Below are positions 9,498 to 16,864 of a stretch of 64,000 bases of DNA, piece by piece. The DNA lies in contig NZ_AP026866.1 of NCBI RefSeq assembly GCF_042849255.1, positions 1,116,001 through 1,180,000 on the forward strand, read 5' to 3'. This DNA is from Oceaniferula spumae (GTDB taxonomy: Bacteria > Verrucomicrobiota > Verrucomicrobiia > Verrucomicrobiales > Akkermansiaceae). How positions within the stretch are numbered: the stretch's first letter is position 1; each line of letters opens with the position of its first letter. Position numbers and translations under genes: made by a program. Under the pieces are notes generated by a model, which worked only from the letters and a program-made list of their open reading frames with translations, was not told the DNA's origin and did not search any database.

Positions 9498-9780
9498 TTT
9501 TCACCTCTACCTCCCCAACACCCCGGAACCATCCTCCATCGGCCAATCTCCCTCATTCACAGTCTATCCTTTGTAGAATATAGGTTTACACCTTGTAAAA
9601 ATAGACAATCTAGCGGAATAATTGCCCTGCGGCGGGTGTCTGGCCGCTCGACGTCAGTAATCGAGAATCACCTTTTCGCACACGGTATCCACATCTTTAG
9701 GATGAACGTGACTCACAAATCGCACTTGATGAATTCTATTGAAGATCGCCTGATTTTTCGAGACTCAGCAAGCCATTGAA

Positions 9781-9839
9781 TAAAAAAAATCGCAACAGCT
9801 CCTCGGACACTAGACGAATGAGGATAAGCTGTTGCGATT
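9781..9839 (-). terminator. Intrinsic terminator of the DUF6786 lipoprotein operon
   Basis: A perfect 12-bp stem (AATCGCAACAGC with GCTGTTGCGATT, 9788-9799 and 9828-9839) with additional TCCTC/GAGGA pairing inside is followed on the minus strand by a run of eight T. It lies 24 bp after the stop at 9863. Confidence 0.9.
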
Positions 9840-9862
9840 GAGAATAAATATCAGCGCTCTGA

Positions 9863-11125
9863 TTAAAACGCGGTCTTGATCGACTCAAGACTGACCCCAA
9901 GAAGTTGCTTGGCAATAGGGTCAAGCTCTGCCTCAGTTCCTTGGATGTGGTAGGTCCGCTGCACATGCTTCATGGTGCCTCCGGGTTCTAACGCCGCTGC
10001 AGGTGAAGATGTTTCCAGTTCGTAAAATGGACCAAGCGGATCCGCTCCAGGTTCTGGTGATCCGTCGTTGTAGGAGTTGATTGCATCCCCCACGTATGGC
10101 TCTTTCTGGATTTCCCACATGGAATTGACAAATCCGTTAGGTGCTTCCTGCACATTGTAGGTCACGATGTTGAGCACCTTCCCAGCGGCATCATAACTAC
10201 CGGCAATGCCCTTCGAGCGTTGCGGGCTGATACCGATCTTACCGCGGCGTGTACCGTCGCCCTTAAAGAAGAGAATATCTTCTTTGACCTGCAGATATTC
10301 CGCAGGCACCTTGCCGAAGTAACTATCGTTCACCTTAGCTCCCAGCTCTTCTTCCGAGCCGGATTTGAAAGGAATCACAACCGTCGTTGTCGGTGACGGA
10401 TTATACATACCTAACAACCAGATAGAGAGTAGACCTGTTTCCGGCTTCCAGGCTTCAGCCCCTTTGTTGGTGATTCTGTTATCTGTTTCGTATCCGACCA
10501 TTTGAATGCCATCGCCGAGTTCTACTCCGAGCATTTTCGCTGCATCGGCTTTATCAAGAACTGTCACGGAGCGCTCGATGCCAACTTTGAACTGGGTGCC
10601 GCTGTAATTTGTTAGATCGGCACTGTGTTCGAATGTTGCTGAAGACTCGGTCTGCTTGACCATTTTAAATGGCTCCGTGTCAATCACTGGGGGCGTTTTC
10701 CAATCGGAAAATTCAAACTTCGCACCTGGCTTGAAATAAAGGGCGTATTGCCCACCTTCAGGTCCTAGCCAAAATCGCTCTTCGCCACCGAAGATATAAA
10801 TATGAGACTCCAACTTCCCTTTGGCTTCCTCCTCAGAAAGAATTCCCTTTTCGATCACCGGACGATTGATCCAGCCAAAGCTCGGTCCGGTATCGTGGTC
10901 GTAGGTGCTGGTCATCACCCTCCCCTGCCATGCCGGTGCTACGGCCACTGCAGCAGCCCCTTTTTTCAGAACGACCAAATCGGTGTGTTCCTTCATAAAC
11001 GCCGAGTCGTCGGCAAAGGCTCCGAACTCGGACGAGGATGTGGTGGTTGTCTTGCGTTCTTGGCAGCCAGTCTGCATCAGTAAAGTCGGCACGGCCAATA
11101 AGGCTAGTAGGCTAGGTGTTTTCAT
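9863..11125 (-). CDS. DUF6786-type lipoprotein (aldose-epimerase-like fold)
   Basis: A 420-residue exported lipoprotein candidate: hydrophobic N-terminus then QTGC with C21 as lipid-attachment site (Gln at -3 is unusual). The body carries WQGRVMTSTYDHDTGPSFGWIN and FGGEERFWLGPEGGQYALYF. I associate these with DUF6786, a family related to galactose mutarotase-like proteins. No enzymatic activity can be assigned. It begins 10 bp after the stop of the beta-propeller glycosidase at 11136-12131 and ends at a strong terminator, so the two genes form one unit downstream of the third operator. A role in carbohydrate binding or handling at the cell envelope is inferred from context. Confidence 0.7.
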   Translation of the reverse strand: MKTPSLLALLAVPTLLMQTGCQERKTTTTSSSEFGAFADDSAFMKEHTDLVVLKKGAAAVAVAPAWQGRVMTSTYDHDTGPSFGWINRPVIEKGILSEEEAKGKLESHIYIFGGEERFWLGPEGGQYALYFKPGAKFEFSDWKTPPVIDTEPFKMVKQTESSATFEHSADLTNYSGTQFKVGIERSVTVLDKADAAKMLGVELGDGIQMVGYETDNRITNKGAEAWKPETGLLSIWLLGMYNPSPTTTVVIPFKSGSEEELGAKVNDSYFGKVPAEYLQVKEDILFFKGDGTRRGKIGISPQRSKGIAGSYDAAGKVLNIVTYNVQEAPNGFVNSMWEIQKEPYVGDAINSYNDGSPEPGADPLGPFYELETSSPAAALEPGGTMKHVQRTYHIQGTEAELDPIAKQLLGVSLESIKTAF

Positions 11126-11135
11126 ATATTTGATC

Positions 11136-12131
11136 TTAGTTATTTTTTGAGCTCATCATTTTCTGTTCGATGCGGCAATCAAAACGGTGGATGAACGGAA
11201 GGTGATTTTTTGCCCTTCCGATCTCAACACCCCACTCGGGTATATCACCAAGTCCGCTCTCTGTGAATGCTTCCGGGCGGTAAGCACCACCTGCCCACGG
11301 CCCACTTTTCACATCGTGGGTTTTTACGAAATTAATCCCGTCTTCTGCATACTGGACCGTATTGGTGATTTCTTTGGGACCGGTCGTTCCAATCATGGCA
11401 GCGACGCCTTTGCCCTGAGGCCAGACCAAGACTTCATGGTTACCGGGAATAACCGGGTTCGACTCGTGTTTCACGTAAGGCCCCTGAGGCTTCTCTGCTA
11501 TGGCTACGCCCATTTGAGTTTGTCCAGGGCCTTTTCCTAACTGTCGGCCTTTGTAGTAGCACCAGTATTTTCCGTCCCGCACAATGAGACAGGCATCGTC
11601 TATCAAGTGACTATCAAAATCCTCTTTGTTTTTACTATTCGTGATCACTGGGTTCGCATCAATACGCTCCCAAGGACCATCGGGCGAATCAGATACGGCA
11701 AGTCCAATTTTTGAATCGGGATTGAACCCCTTGCCATACTTTTTCGAGACACCTGTATAAAACAGCCAGTAGCGTCCTTCAGCGACCAGAATATTAGGAG
11801 TGAACACACTTTCACCCTCCCAGCTACCAGGTTTGCCCTTTGCGAGAGACATCCCCTTTTCTGTCCACTGACGCCCATCAGGCGAGGTCGCATACCACAC
11901 GGTCGCATCATAACCAGGTGAGATTTTTCCTTTTGAATACCAAACGTAATAAAGGTCGCCGACTTTAATGATGTCGCTAGGATCACGGCGCATGACGCCC
12001 TTTTCCGCTCCGATTCCACTTAGCTCGGAATGAGTGACTGTGACCTTTCCTGTTTGCGGCTGTGCTGGGGCACTGAAAGCTTGCGTCACGAGGACTCCCA
12101 TCAAAGCTGCGGTATAATTAATTTTTTTCAT
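11136..12131 (-). CDS. Secreted beta-propeller glycoside hydrolase, GH43/GH117-like (paralogue 2)
   Basis: A 331-residue exported protein (signal peptide about 1-20). It is closely similar along its whole length to the protein at 2234-3208: both have RRDPSD-IKVGDLYYVWYSKG, GYDATVWYATSPDG, SVFTPNILVA, FDSHLIDDACLI, GPYVKH, NPxIPGNHEVLVWP and GGAYRPEAFTESG. Differences cluster in blade-connecting loops and at the C-terminus, so the two may act on related but different linkages. A GAGAG sequence directly precedes the ATG. It is first in a two-gene unit with the DUF6786 lipoprotein, under the third operator copy. Confidence 0.7.
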   Translation of the reverse strand: MKKINYTAALMGVLVTQAFSAPAQPQTGKVTVTHSELSGIGAEKGVMRRDPSDIIKVGDLYYVWYSKGKISPGYDATVWYATSPDGRQWTEKGMSLAKGKPGSWEGESVFTPNILVAEGRYWLFYTGVSKKYGKGFNPDSKIGLAVSDSPDGPWERIDANPVITNSKNKEDFDSHLIDDACLIVRDGKYWCYYKGRQLGKGPGQTQMGVAIAEKPQGPYVKHESNPVIPGNHEVLVWPQGKGVAAMIGTTGPKEITNTVQYAEDGINFVKTHDVKSGPWAGGAYRPEAFTESGLGDIPEWGVEIGRAKNHLPFIHRFDCRIEQKMMSSKNN

Positions 12132-12244
12132 CTCTCGTTTTATCCAATCTGTTATTGTTTCCCCCTCGCACAGAGGTCATGCCAACGAAAGCGTGATATC
12201 GCTGTTCTTGACACTAGCGGGAATGTTTTTGATTTCAGTGTTCA

Positions 12245-12290
12245 AAAATACACATTCCAAGATACGGCGTAAATCCCCTGAAAAGGGTAT
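12245..12290 (-). promoter_or_regulatory. Operator plus -10 box in the divergent intergenic region (copy 3)
   Basis: 12273-12290 is the third identical 18-bp element. On the minus strand 22 bases separate it from TATTTT (12245-12250), preceded by TGTG, which fits leftward transcription of the glycosidase at 12131. It also lies 66 bp before the start of the response regulator on the plus strand, so autoregulation of the two-component genes from the same site is possible. Confidence 0.65.
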
Positions 12291-12356
12291 ATTATCAGGT
12301 GAAAATTCGTAGCTTGACCGCATCCAAGAGCCTCTTTACTTACTATTCAACGTTCC

Positions 12357-13019
12357 ATGTCTACCAAGCAAAACCCCAGTGAGCCGATCAATGTGTGTAT
12401 CGTCGAGGATCATATCGATTACCGCACGATCTTGAGCGATGCGATGGCATCCACCGACCGTCTGCGCTGTCAGGAGGCTTTTTCAAATGTTGAGGACATT
12501 CTCGATCATCTCAAGGAAGGCAGCAATGCTCCGGATATCATCATTCTGGACTTGGGATTACCCGGCATGGATGGCATCGATGCCATTCCGCTGCTACGCG
12601 AGGCAGCACCGCAAACACAGGTGCTTGTGCTGACCGTATTCGATAATAAAACCCGAGTCTTCCAAGCTCTCGGTGCGGGGGCATCCGGCTATTTGATCAA
12701 GTCGGACGATCTGGATGTTACCATTCAGGGAATAGAAGACGCCTACAATGGAATCGCCCCCCTGAGTGCGGAAATCGCACACATGGTATTTGCCACCTTT
12801 TCAAAATTCAAACCATCGTCACCGGATGAGCAGCTGTCCTCGCGTGAAATTGCCGTCTTGTCACAATTGGAAACGGGAGCCAGCCGCCAAGAAGCGGCAG
12901 ATGCACTCGGCATCAGCATCCATACCATCAGCACCCACATCAAAACGATTTATCGAAAACTTCAGGTTCACAACGTTTCTGGAGCAGTGAGTGAAGCCAT
13001 TGCGAAAGGACTAATCTAA
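12357..13019 (+). CDS. NarL/FixJ-family response regulator
   Basis: A 220-residue two-component regulator. The receiver domain (about 11-130) has E17/D18, phosphoacceptor D65 in ILDLGLPGMDG, and a conserved Lys in LIKSDD. A LuxR-type helix-turn-helix (about 157-217) reads LSSREIAVLSQL, SRQEAADALGISIHTISTHIKTIYRKL. It is followed after 4 bp by the sensor kinase gene. NarL-type proteins bind short inverted half sites with CC/GG-rich cores. The palindrome at three nearby promoters is therefore its likely target (inference), making it the presumed activator of the local sulfatase, glycosidase and Verru_Chthon A-like units. Confidence 0.9.
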   Translation: MSTKQNPSEPINVCIVEDHIDYRTILSDAMASTDRLRCQEAFSNVEDILDHLKEGSNAPDIIILDLGLPGMDGIDAIPLLREAAPQTQVLVLTVFDNKTRVFQALGAGASGYLIKSDDLDVTIQGIEDAYNGIAPLSAEIAHMVFATFSKFKPSSPDEQLSSREIAVLSQLETGASRQEAADALGISIHTISTHIKTIYRKLQVHNVSGAVSEAIAKGLI

Positions 13020-13023
13020 AAGA

Positions 13024-15027
13024 GTGAAACGGATCGGCATCTTCATCATTCTAACATGCCTCTGCCACAACGCGCTCGCGGCGGAAGATACTTGGGAGCA
13101 CAGCACTGCACTTCGGTTTAGTCAGGACTACAGAGAAAATGACAAACGTCTCAAAGTCATTTCGGAAGAGTTAGAGCACCTGCCATCCCCCTATCAAGGA
13201 GCCCCCACTGCCACCGGGGGGTATCTTTCCTATTGGCGCGATACATCGGATTCATTTGTCAGACTTAACTTCAGATGGAATAAGTCTCAGCGGATAGATG
13301 CCATCGCCCTTCTTCCTCTGCGCCTTTATCTCGGCGACAAAGGAAGGGTCACTGAAAATGCTTACTGGCCCAGAGATATCGAGATCAAAGCCCACATCGA
13401 TGGTGAAATAGTATCACTCGCCCGGCTGACTGACACCCAGAGAAAAATCCGAGGCTCCCTGCCTGAATGGGTCGAATTCGAAACCATCACAACCAATAAA
13501 ATCGAGATAATCTGCACTAACCTCACTAAAGAAACCAGCACTCCCCACTATGGTGCAGGATTCGCCGAGGTCTTCATTTTCTCAGACCAAGCCAACATCG
13601 CCCCCCGCGCCATTGTCAATGCCACTCGGGGCAGAGAGGACAAGGTGATCTTCTCATTACCCTACCTCACGAATGGACAAACACCACTTGGGCTACCCGA
13701 AATAGGGCCGGAGTCGCCTAAGGGACTCGGGATCTATTTCCCAGCCGGAAAAACAATTCCGATGCAACCTTACGTCTGTGAAATTACCTTCGATGAAGAC
13801 ACGCTGATAGATGCGGTGCGCCTCGACCCCGCGATCATCCATAAGGCAGGCCAGTCTTTTCCCATCCGCTTTGCCATCGAGTTGCTCGATCACAATGGTT
13901 ATACTCTCCAGACATCGGACACATACAAAGATGTCCCCTTCAGCAACCCTGGCCTCAATCCAACCATCGCTCATTTTGATGAGACTAAAGTCCGCGGTAT
14001 CCGGCTCACTGTTTATGAAGCCGACAAACCGGCAAACAGACCCAACGCAATTATCCAGCTCAGTGAAATCACCCCGATGCTCCATGGCACACCCATTTTG
14101 GTTCCAGCGGGTTTTCATAACTCAACAACCACCCCCGAGCGCGAAAGTCAGAAATTCGAAATCTCAGATGCCCGGCTTTTCTGGACATTGGAATCTGTCT
14201 ACGACGGCATGACGCAAACTGGCAAAGTCATCTCTCACCACGAGTGGATCAAAGGATTGGCCCTTCGGCAAAAACTGCTAGAGGAGCAATCTTCACTGGA
14301 GCAAATGCAGTCAGCCATCGTTGCAAAGACCCGCGCCACAACGCTCTGGGGAGCATCGCTGTTTACCTTTGGCCTGATCACTCTCGCTGTGGGCATCAGT
14401 ATCCGAAGCCGTAAAAGGGCACTGTATGAGATCCAACAAATGCGAGAGCGCATCGCCAGTGACCTCCACGACGAGACCGGCAGTAGTCTTGCTGCGATCT
14501 CACTTCATGCTGGCCAGCTACGGAGCAAAAGCAAAAGTCCGGACGAGCACAAAAACATCAACGCTATCCTCCGGCTCAGCAAAGAAAGCACATTCGGCCT
14601 GCGCGAAGTGCTTCATACCACCGCACCTCGCGTAGGTCGCGCTCAGAACATCACTACCTATATGCGTGAACTGGCTGAGCTCATCCTCGCCGGAAAGCGA
14701 TTCACATTCGACAGCTCCGATTTCGCCAACAAAGAAGGAGCACTCACCCCGCAATTACGCAAGGATCTGATCCTATTCTACAAAGAGGCGCTCAGCAATT
14801 GTCAGAAACATGCGCAATGTGATGAGGTCAAAATCATCCTGACATACAGTAGACGTCTGCTGGTTTTGAAAATCGAGGACAACGGTGTAGGCATGACCCC
14901 AGCACAGTTAGCCAGACCACGAGCCCTTCGCACGCTGAAACAACGCGCGGATCGATTAAACGGAAAACTCCAAATAGAAACAACCCCGGACAACGGGATG
15001 AAACTTAAATTGCGGGTGCCCATGTAA
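13024..15027 (+). CDS. Membrane sensor histidine kinase, NarX/HisKA_3 type, large extracytoplasmic sensor
   Basis: A 667-residue kinase with a GTG start 4 bp after the response regulator stop. A signal peptide (about 1-19) precedes about 420 extracytoplasmic residues that seem to form two beta-sandwich units (about 40-185 and 230-370) resembling discoidin/carbohydrate-binding folds, for example the WVEFETITTNKIEIICTN and VRGIRLTVYEA strands. One membrane helix (about 441-461) leads to the HisKA_3 dimerisation helix with H482 in SDLHDETGSSLAAI, then an ATPase domain with EALSNCQKHA and EDNGVGM (D619, N620). The beta-sandwich architecture suggests direct sensing of a carbohydrate ligand; this is inference. 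Confidence 0.88.
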   Translation: MKRIGIFIILTCLCHNALAAEDTWEHSTALRFSQDYRENDKRLKVISEELEHLPSPYQGAPTATGGYLSYWRDTSDSFVRLNFRWNKSQRIDAIALLPLRLYLGDKGRVTENAYWPRDIEIKAHIDGEIVSLARLTDTQRKIRGSLPEWVEFETITTNKIEIICTNLTKETSTPHYGAGFAEVFIFSDQANIAPRAIVNATRGREDKVIFSLPYLTNGQTPLGLPEIGPESPKGLGIYFPAGKTIPMQPYVCEITFDEDTLIDAVRLDPAIIHKAGQSFPIRFAIELLDHNGYTLQTSDTYKDVPFSNPGLNPTIAHFDETKVRGIRLTVYEADKPANRPNAIIQLSEITPMLHGTPILVPAGFHNSTTTPERESQKFEISDARLFWTLESVYDGMTQTGKVISHHEWIKGLALRQKLLEEQSSLEQMQSAIVAKTRATTLWGASLFTFGLITLAVGISIRSRKRALYEIQQMRERIASDLHDETGSSLAAISLHAGQLRSKSKSPDEHKNINAILRLSKESTFGLREVLHTTAPRVGRAQNITTYMRELAELILAGKRFTFDSSDFANKEGALTPQLRKDLILFYKEALSNCQKHAQCDEVKIILTYSRRLLVLKIEDNGVGMTPAQLARPRALRTLKQRADRLNGKLQIETTPDNGMKLKLRVPM

Positions 15028-15043
15028 GCTCCGAGCCCCCCTT

Positions 15044-15084
15044 AAAAGCAATCACCCCAGCCCTCAATGAAGAGCTGGGGTGAT
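15044..15084 (-). terminator. Intrinsic terminator of tRNA-Ser
   Basis: A perfect 11-bp stem (ATCACCCCAGC with GCTGGGGTGAT, 15051-15061 and 15074-15084) is followed on the minus strand by TGCTTTTAAG. It abuts the encoded CCA end of the tRNA. It may also act as an RNA 3' boundary for the kinase transcript coming from the other side, but there is no T-run in that direction. Confidence 0.8.
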
Positions 15085-15173
15085 GGCGGACAGGGCGGGA
15101 TTCGAACCCGCGGAGACATTGCTGCCTCACACGCTTTCCAGGCGTGCGCATTCGACCACTCTGCCACCTGTCC
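15084..15173 (-). tRNA. tRNA-Ser (anticodon GGA)
   Basis: A 90-nt class II tRNA with acceptor stem GGACAGG/CCTGTCC, discriminator G and encoded CCA. The anticodon stem CACGC/GCGTG carries loop CTGGAAA, so the anticodon is GGA, read on the plus strand as TCC at 15137-15139. The T-arm has GGTTCGAATCC, and a long variable arm is present as expected for serine tRNAs. It reads UCC and UCU codons. Confidence 0.96.
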
Positions 15174-15286
15174 TGAAGGGTATCCTGTGGGATGCGGGCG
15201 GAAGCTAGCGAGCATCCCCGTGGATGGCAAACTTTTTTTAGTCATCTTGGGAATTAAGGAGTTCTGTGGCTGTTTTCCCTTCTCGC

Positions 15287-15315
15287 TTGACCTTTCAACC
15301 TCCCCAGACATTCTT
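15287..15315 (+). promoter_or_regulatory. Possible promoter of the leader peptide / EamA unit
   Basis: TTGACC (15287-15292) is a good -35. The -10 position 16-17 bp later (CATTCT or ATTCTT) is weak. A start near 15320 would place the leader-peptide ATG at 15324 almost at the 5' end of the RNA. Tentative. Confidence 0.3.
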
Positions 15316-15323
15316 TCGCCGCA

Positions 15324-15407
15324 ATGATCCGCACCGCTCCAGCAGCCATTCTCAACCTTCTCCTCTGGCTTGACCCAGCGGGAAGGAATGTGCGCGCGAT
15401 CGACTAA
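15324..15407 (+). CDS. Putative Leu-rich leader peptide (27 residues)
   Basis: A short frame starting ATG ATC CGC and ending TAA at 15405-15407. It has a tight cluster of branched-chain codons, ILNLLLWL, with Leu codons at 15351, 15357, 15360, 15363 and 15369. A strong hairpin plus T-run follows 27 bp after its stop, ahead of the EamA transporter gene. This arrangement is that of transcription attenuation by ribosome stalling on leucine codons. AGCGGG at 15377-15382, inside the leader frame, could pair with the 5' arm of the terminator (CCCGCCT, with one bulge) as an antiterminator. No family match is known to me. Confidence 0.45.
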   Translation: MIRTAPAAILNLLLWLDPAGRNVRAID

Positions 15408-15434
15408 ACGACCAATCAACTGCCACACTCACCG

Positions 15435-15466
15435 ACCCGCCTCGATTCGTTCGACGCGGGTTTTTT
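15435..15466 (+). terminator. Intrinsic terminator / attenuator upstream of the EamA transporter
   Basis: Stem ACCCGC-mismatch-TCGA with TCGA-mismatch-GCGGGT, loop of 5 nt (15435-15461), followed by six T. It stands 15 bp before the start codon of the transporter. With no ordinary gene just upstream on this strand, it is best explained as an attenuator acting with the leader peptide. Confidence 0.7.
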
Positions 15467-15480
15467 GTGTTTATATTTCC

Positions 15481-16392
15481 ATGAAAACTACAGATCAAAC
15501 CACGCCCATTACCCCATATCTGATGCCGGCCATCGTCATTCTGGGCTCCTTCCTGTTCTCTTCCAAAGGGATTCTGGTTAAGATGATGTATGCCGAGGGC
15601 CTCGATCCCAGTGCGGTGCTGGCTTTGCGAATGAGTGTTGCGCTTCCGTTTTATCTGACATCTGCGATCCTGATGCGCCGGTCATTAAGAAAAATCTCGG
15701 CCAAAGATTGGTTGGCCATTTCAGGTTTGGCTCTGATTGGTTACTTTCTGTGTTCGCTAGTAAATTTCATAGGACTCCAGTTCATCAGCGTCGGCTTGGA
15801 GCGGGTGGTGCTGTTTTGCTATCCATCTCTGGTCTTATTAGGTTCAGCGGTATTTCAGAAACGTCGACCATCCTTAACGCTTATCTCTGCATGCGGTTTG
15901 TCCTGGGTAGGACTCTATCTGGTGATTCAACATGAAATTCAGATCACCGATCATACAACGCAGATTTTGTTAGGTAGTGCTTTGGTACTGCTGAGCGCGA
16001 TTATTTACGCCAGTTACATACTCATCGCCAAACAGCTGATCATGCGCGTGGGATCTCAACGATACACCAGCGTGGTGATGTGTTTTTCCTGCCTGGTCGT
16101 GCTGCTTTACTTCGGAATTACCGACGGAAACATACCAAGTCTTCTGGCTTCTAAAAAAGCGATGACCTATGGGGTGATCATAGGAATTTTTGGCACAGTT
16201 GTGCCTACCTATATCTTGTCGTTCGGCCTCTCTAAGATCTCCGCAGATTCCTATGCGGTTCTATCCTCAGCTGGACCGGTGGCCACGATCGCACTATCGC
16301 TGGCTATCGTCGGACAAATTCCCAGTGGTATGCAGTGTGCAGGCATCACACTGTCAGTAGCTGGTTGCCTGCTAGCAAGCAGGCGGCAGTGA
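15481..16392 (+). CDS. EamA/DMT-superfamily transporter
   Basis: A 303-residue integral membrane protein with about ten hydrophobic helices in two EamA repeats, for example GSFLFSSKGILVK and ERVVLFCYPSLVLLGSAV in the first and ALVLLSAIIYASYILIAKQL and FGLSKISADSYAVLSSAGPVATIALS in the second. Members export or import metabolites, often amino acids. An in-frame extension to 15370 would run through the terminator hairpin and has no membrane or signal character, so I start at ATG 15481. If the upstream Leu-rich leader is a real attenuator, a branched-chain amino acid or related compound is the likely substrate. It converges on the lipoprotein gene with a 1-bp gap. Confidence 0.85.
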   Translation: MKTTDQTTPITPYLMPAIVILGSFLFSSKGILVKMMYAEGLDPSAVLALRMSVALPFYLTSAILMRRSLRKISAKDWLAISGLALIGYFLCSLVNFIGLQFISVGLERVVLFCYPSLVLLGSAVFQKRRPSLTLISACGLSWVGLYLVIQHEIQITDHTTQILLGSALVLLSAIIYASYILIAKQLIMRVGSQRYTSVVMCFSCLVVLLYFGITDGNIPSLLASKKAMTYGVIIGIFGTVVPTYILSFGLSKISADSYAVLSSAGPVATIALSLAIVGQIPSGMQCAGITLSVAGCLLASRRQ

Positions 16393-16393
16393 A

Positions 16394-16828
16394 CTACTTC
16401 ACGATCACTGCGGGCACTCCTTTGGAATGCTTTTCTTCGAGATTGCCTACCCGATACCAAGTTTTCTCGCCTTTGTTGTAGTGGAAGTAAACAGGTTTCT
16501 GCTCAAGTCCATTTTCACATAGCACGGAGACATGCTTGCCAGGTTCGACCAGATAGACTTCAGCGGTTGACCACTGATGCGAGTTTTCTCGGCTCTTTAC
16601 GCCAATAGCCGCCTCTACATTTTTCGGATCATCGAGGAAGGTCAGCAAAACTTTTTCCTGCTTCGTTAGATCGGCCGTTGAGCCGGTGAACTTAACGTGT
16701 TCCACCATGTGGTTAACAGCTTCACGCTGCTCAGTGACGGTGACAGGCCAGCCTTCCGGGCTGAAAACAGAATCGCATGAAGAAAGAATAAGGGACGCCA
16801 ATAAAGCGATGACCAAACGTGATTGCAT
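16394..16828 (-). CDS. Small lipoprotein of unknown function
   Basis: A 144-residue protein with a lipoprotein signal: hydrophobic stretch then LSSC with C18. The mature part has no family I recognise. It contains KQEKVLLTFLDDPKNVEAAIGV, then a beta-rich C-terminus with VYFHYNKGEKTWYRVGNLE. It is convergent with the EamA gene and lies 36 bp after the GH75-like gene on the same strand, so it could be the last gene of the gyrase transcript or independent. Confidence 0.65.
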   Translation of the reverse strand: MQSRLVIALLASLILSSCDSVFSPEGWPVTVTEQREAVNHMVEHVKFTGSTADLTKQEKVLLTFLDDPKNVEAAIGVKSRENSHQWSTAEVYLVEPGKHVSVLCENGLEQKPVYFHYNKGEKTWYRVGNLEEKHSKGVPAVIVK

Positions 16829-16864
16829 GTGGAAAACCTAGCTAGCCAATTGAAATTTGCAAGT

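Larger units (their letters stand above)
9389..9862. other. 474-bp intergenic region with operator and terminator
   Basis: It contains the second operator and its -10 box (9450-9497) serving the gene that starts at 9388, and an intrinsic terminator (9781-9839) ending the glycosidase/lipoprotein operon. Between them (9500-9780) I see no convincing gene. A short minus-strand frame ending at 9654 has a protein-like C-terminus but no clear start. Confidence 0.7.

Noticed and set aside
9654..9760. Short minus-strand frame whose last residues (HVHPKDVDTVCEKVILDY) look like the end of a real protein
   Set aside because: It runs only about 36 codons back to a stop, has no convincing start or RBS, and I cannot name a parent family. 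A decayed gene end is possible but unsupported.
1..15000. Apparent frequency of GTTAG/CTAAC, considered as an uptake or motif signal
   Set aside because: A rough count over the first 15 kb (about 20 in both strands) is not above what is expected for a 5-mer.
15370..15480. N-terminal extension of the EamA transporter to 15370
   Set aside because: It would translate across the terminator hairpin and overlap the leader peptide in another frame; the added residues have no membrane character.
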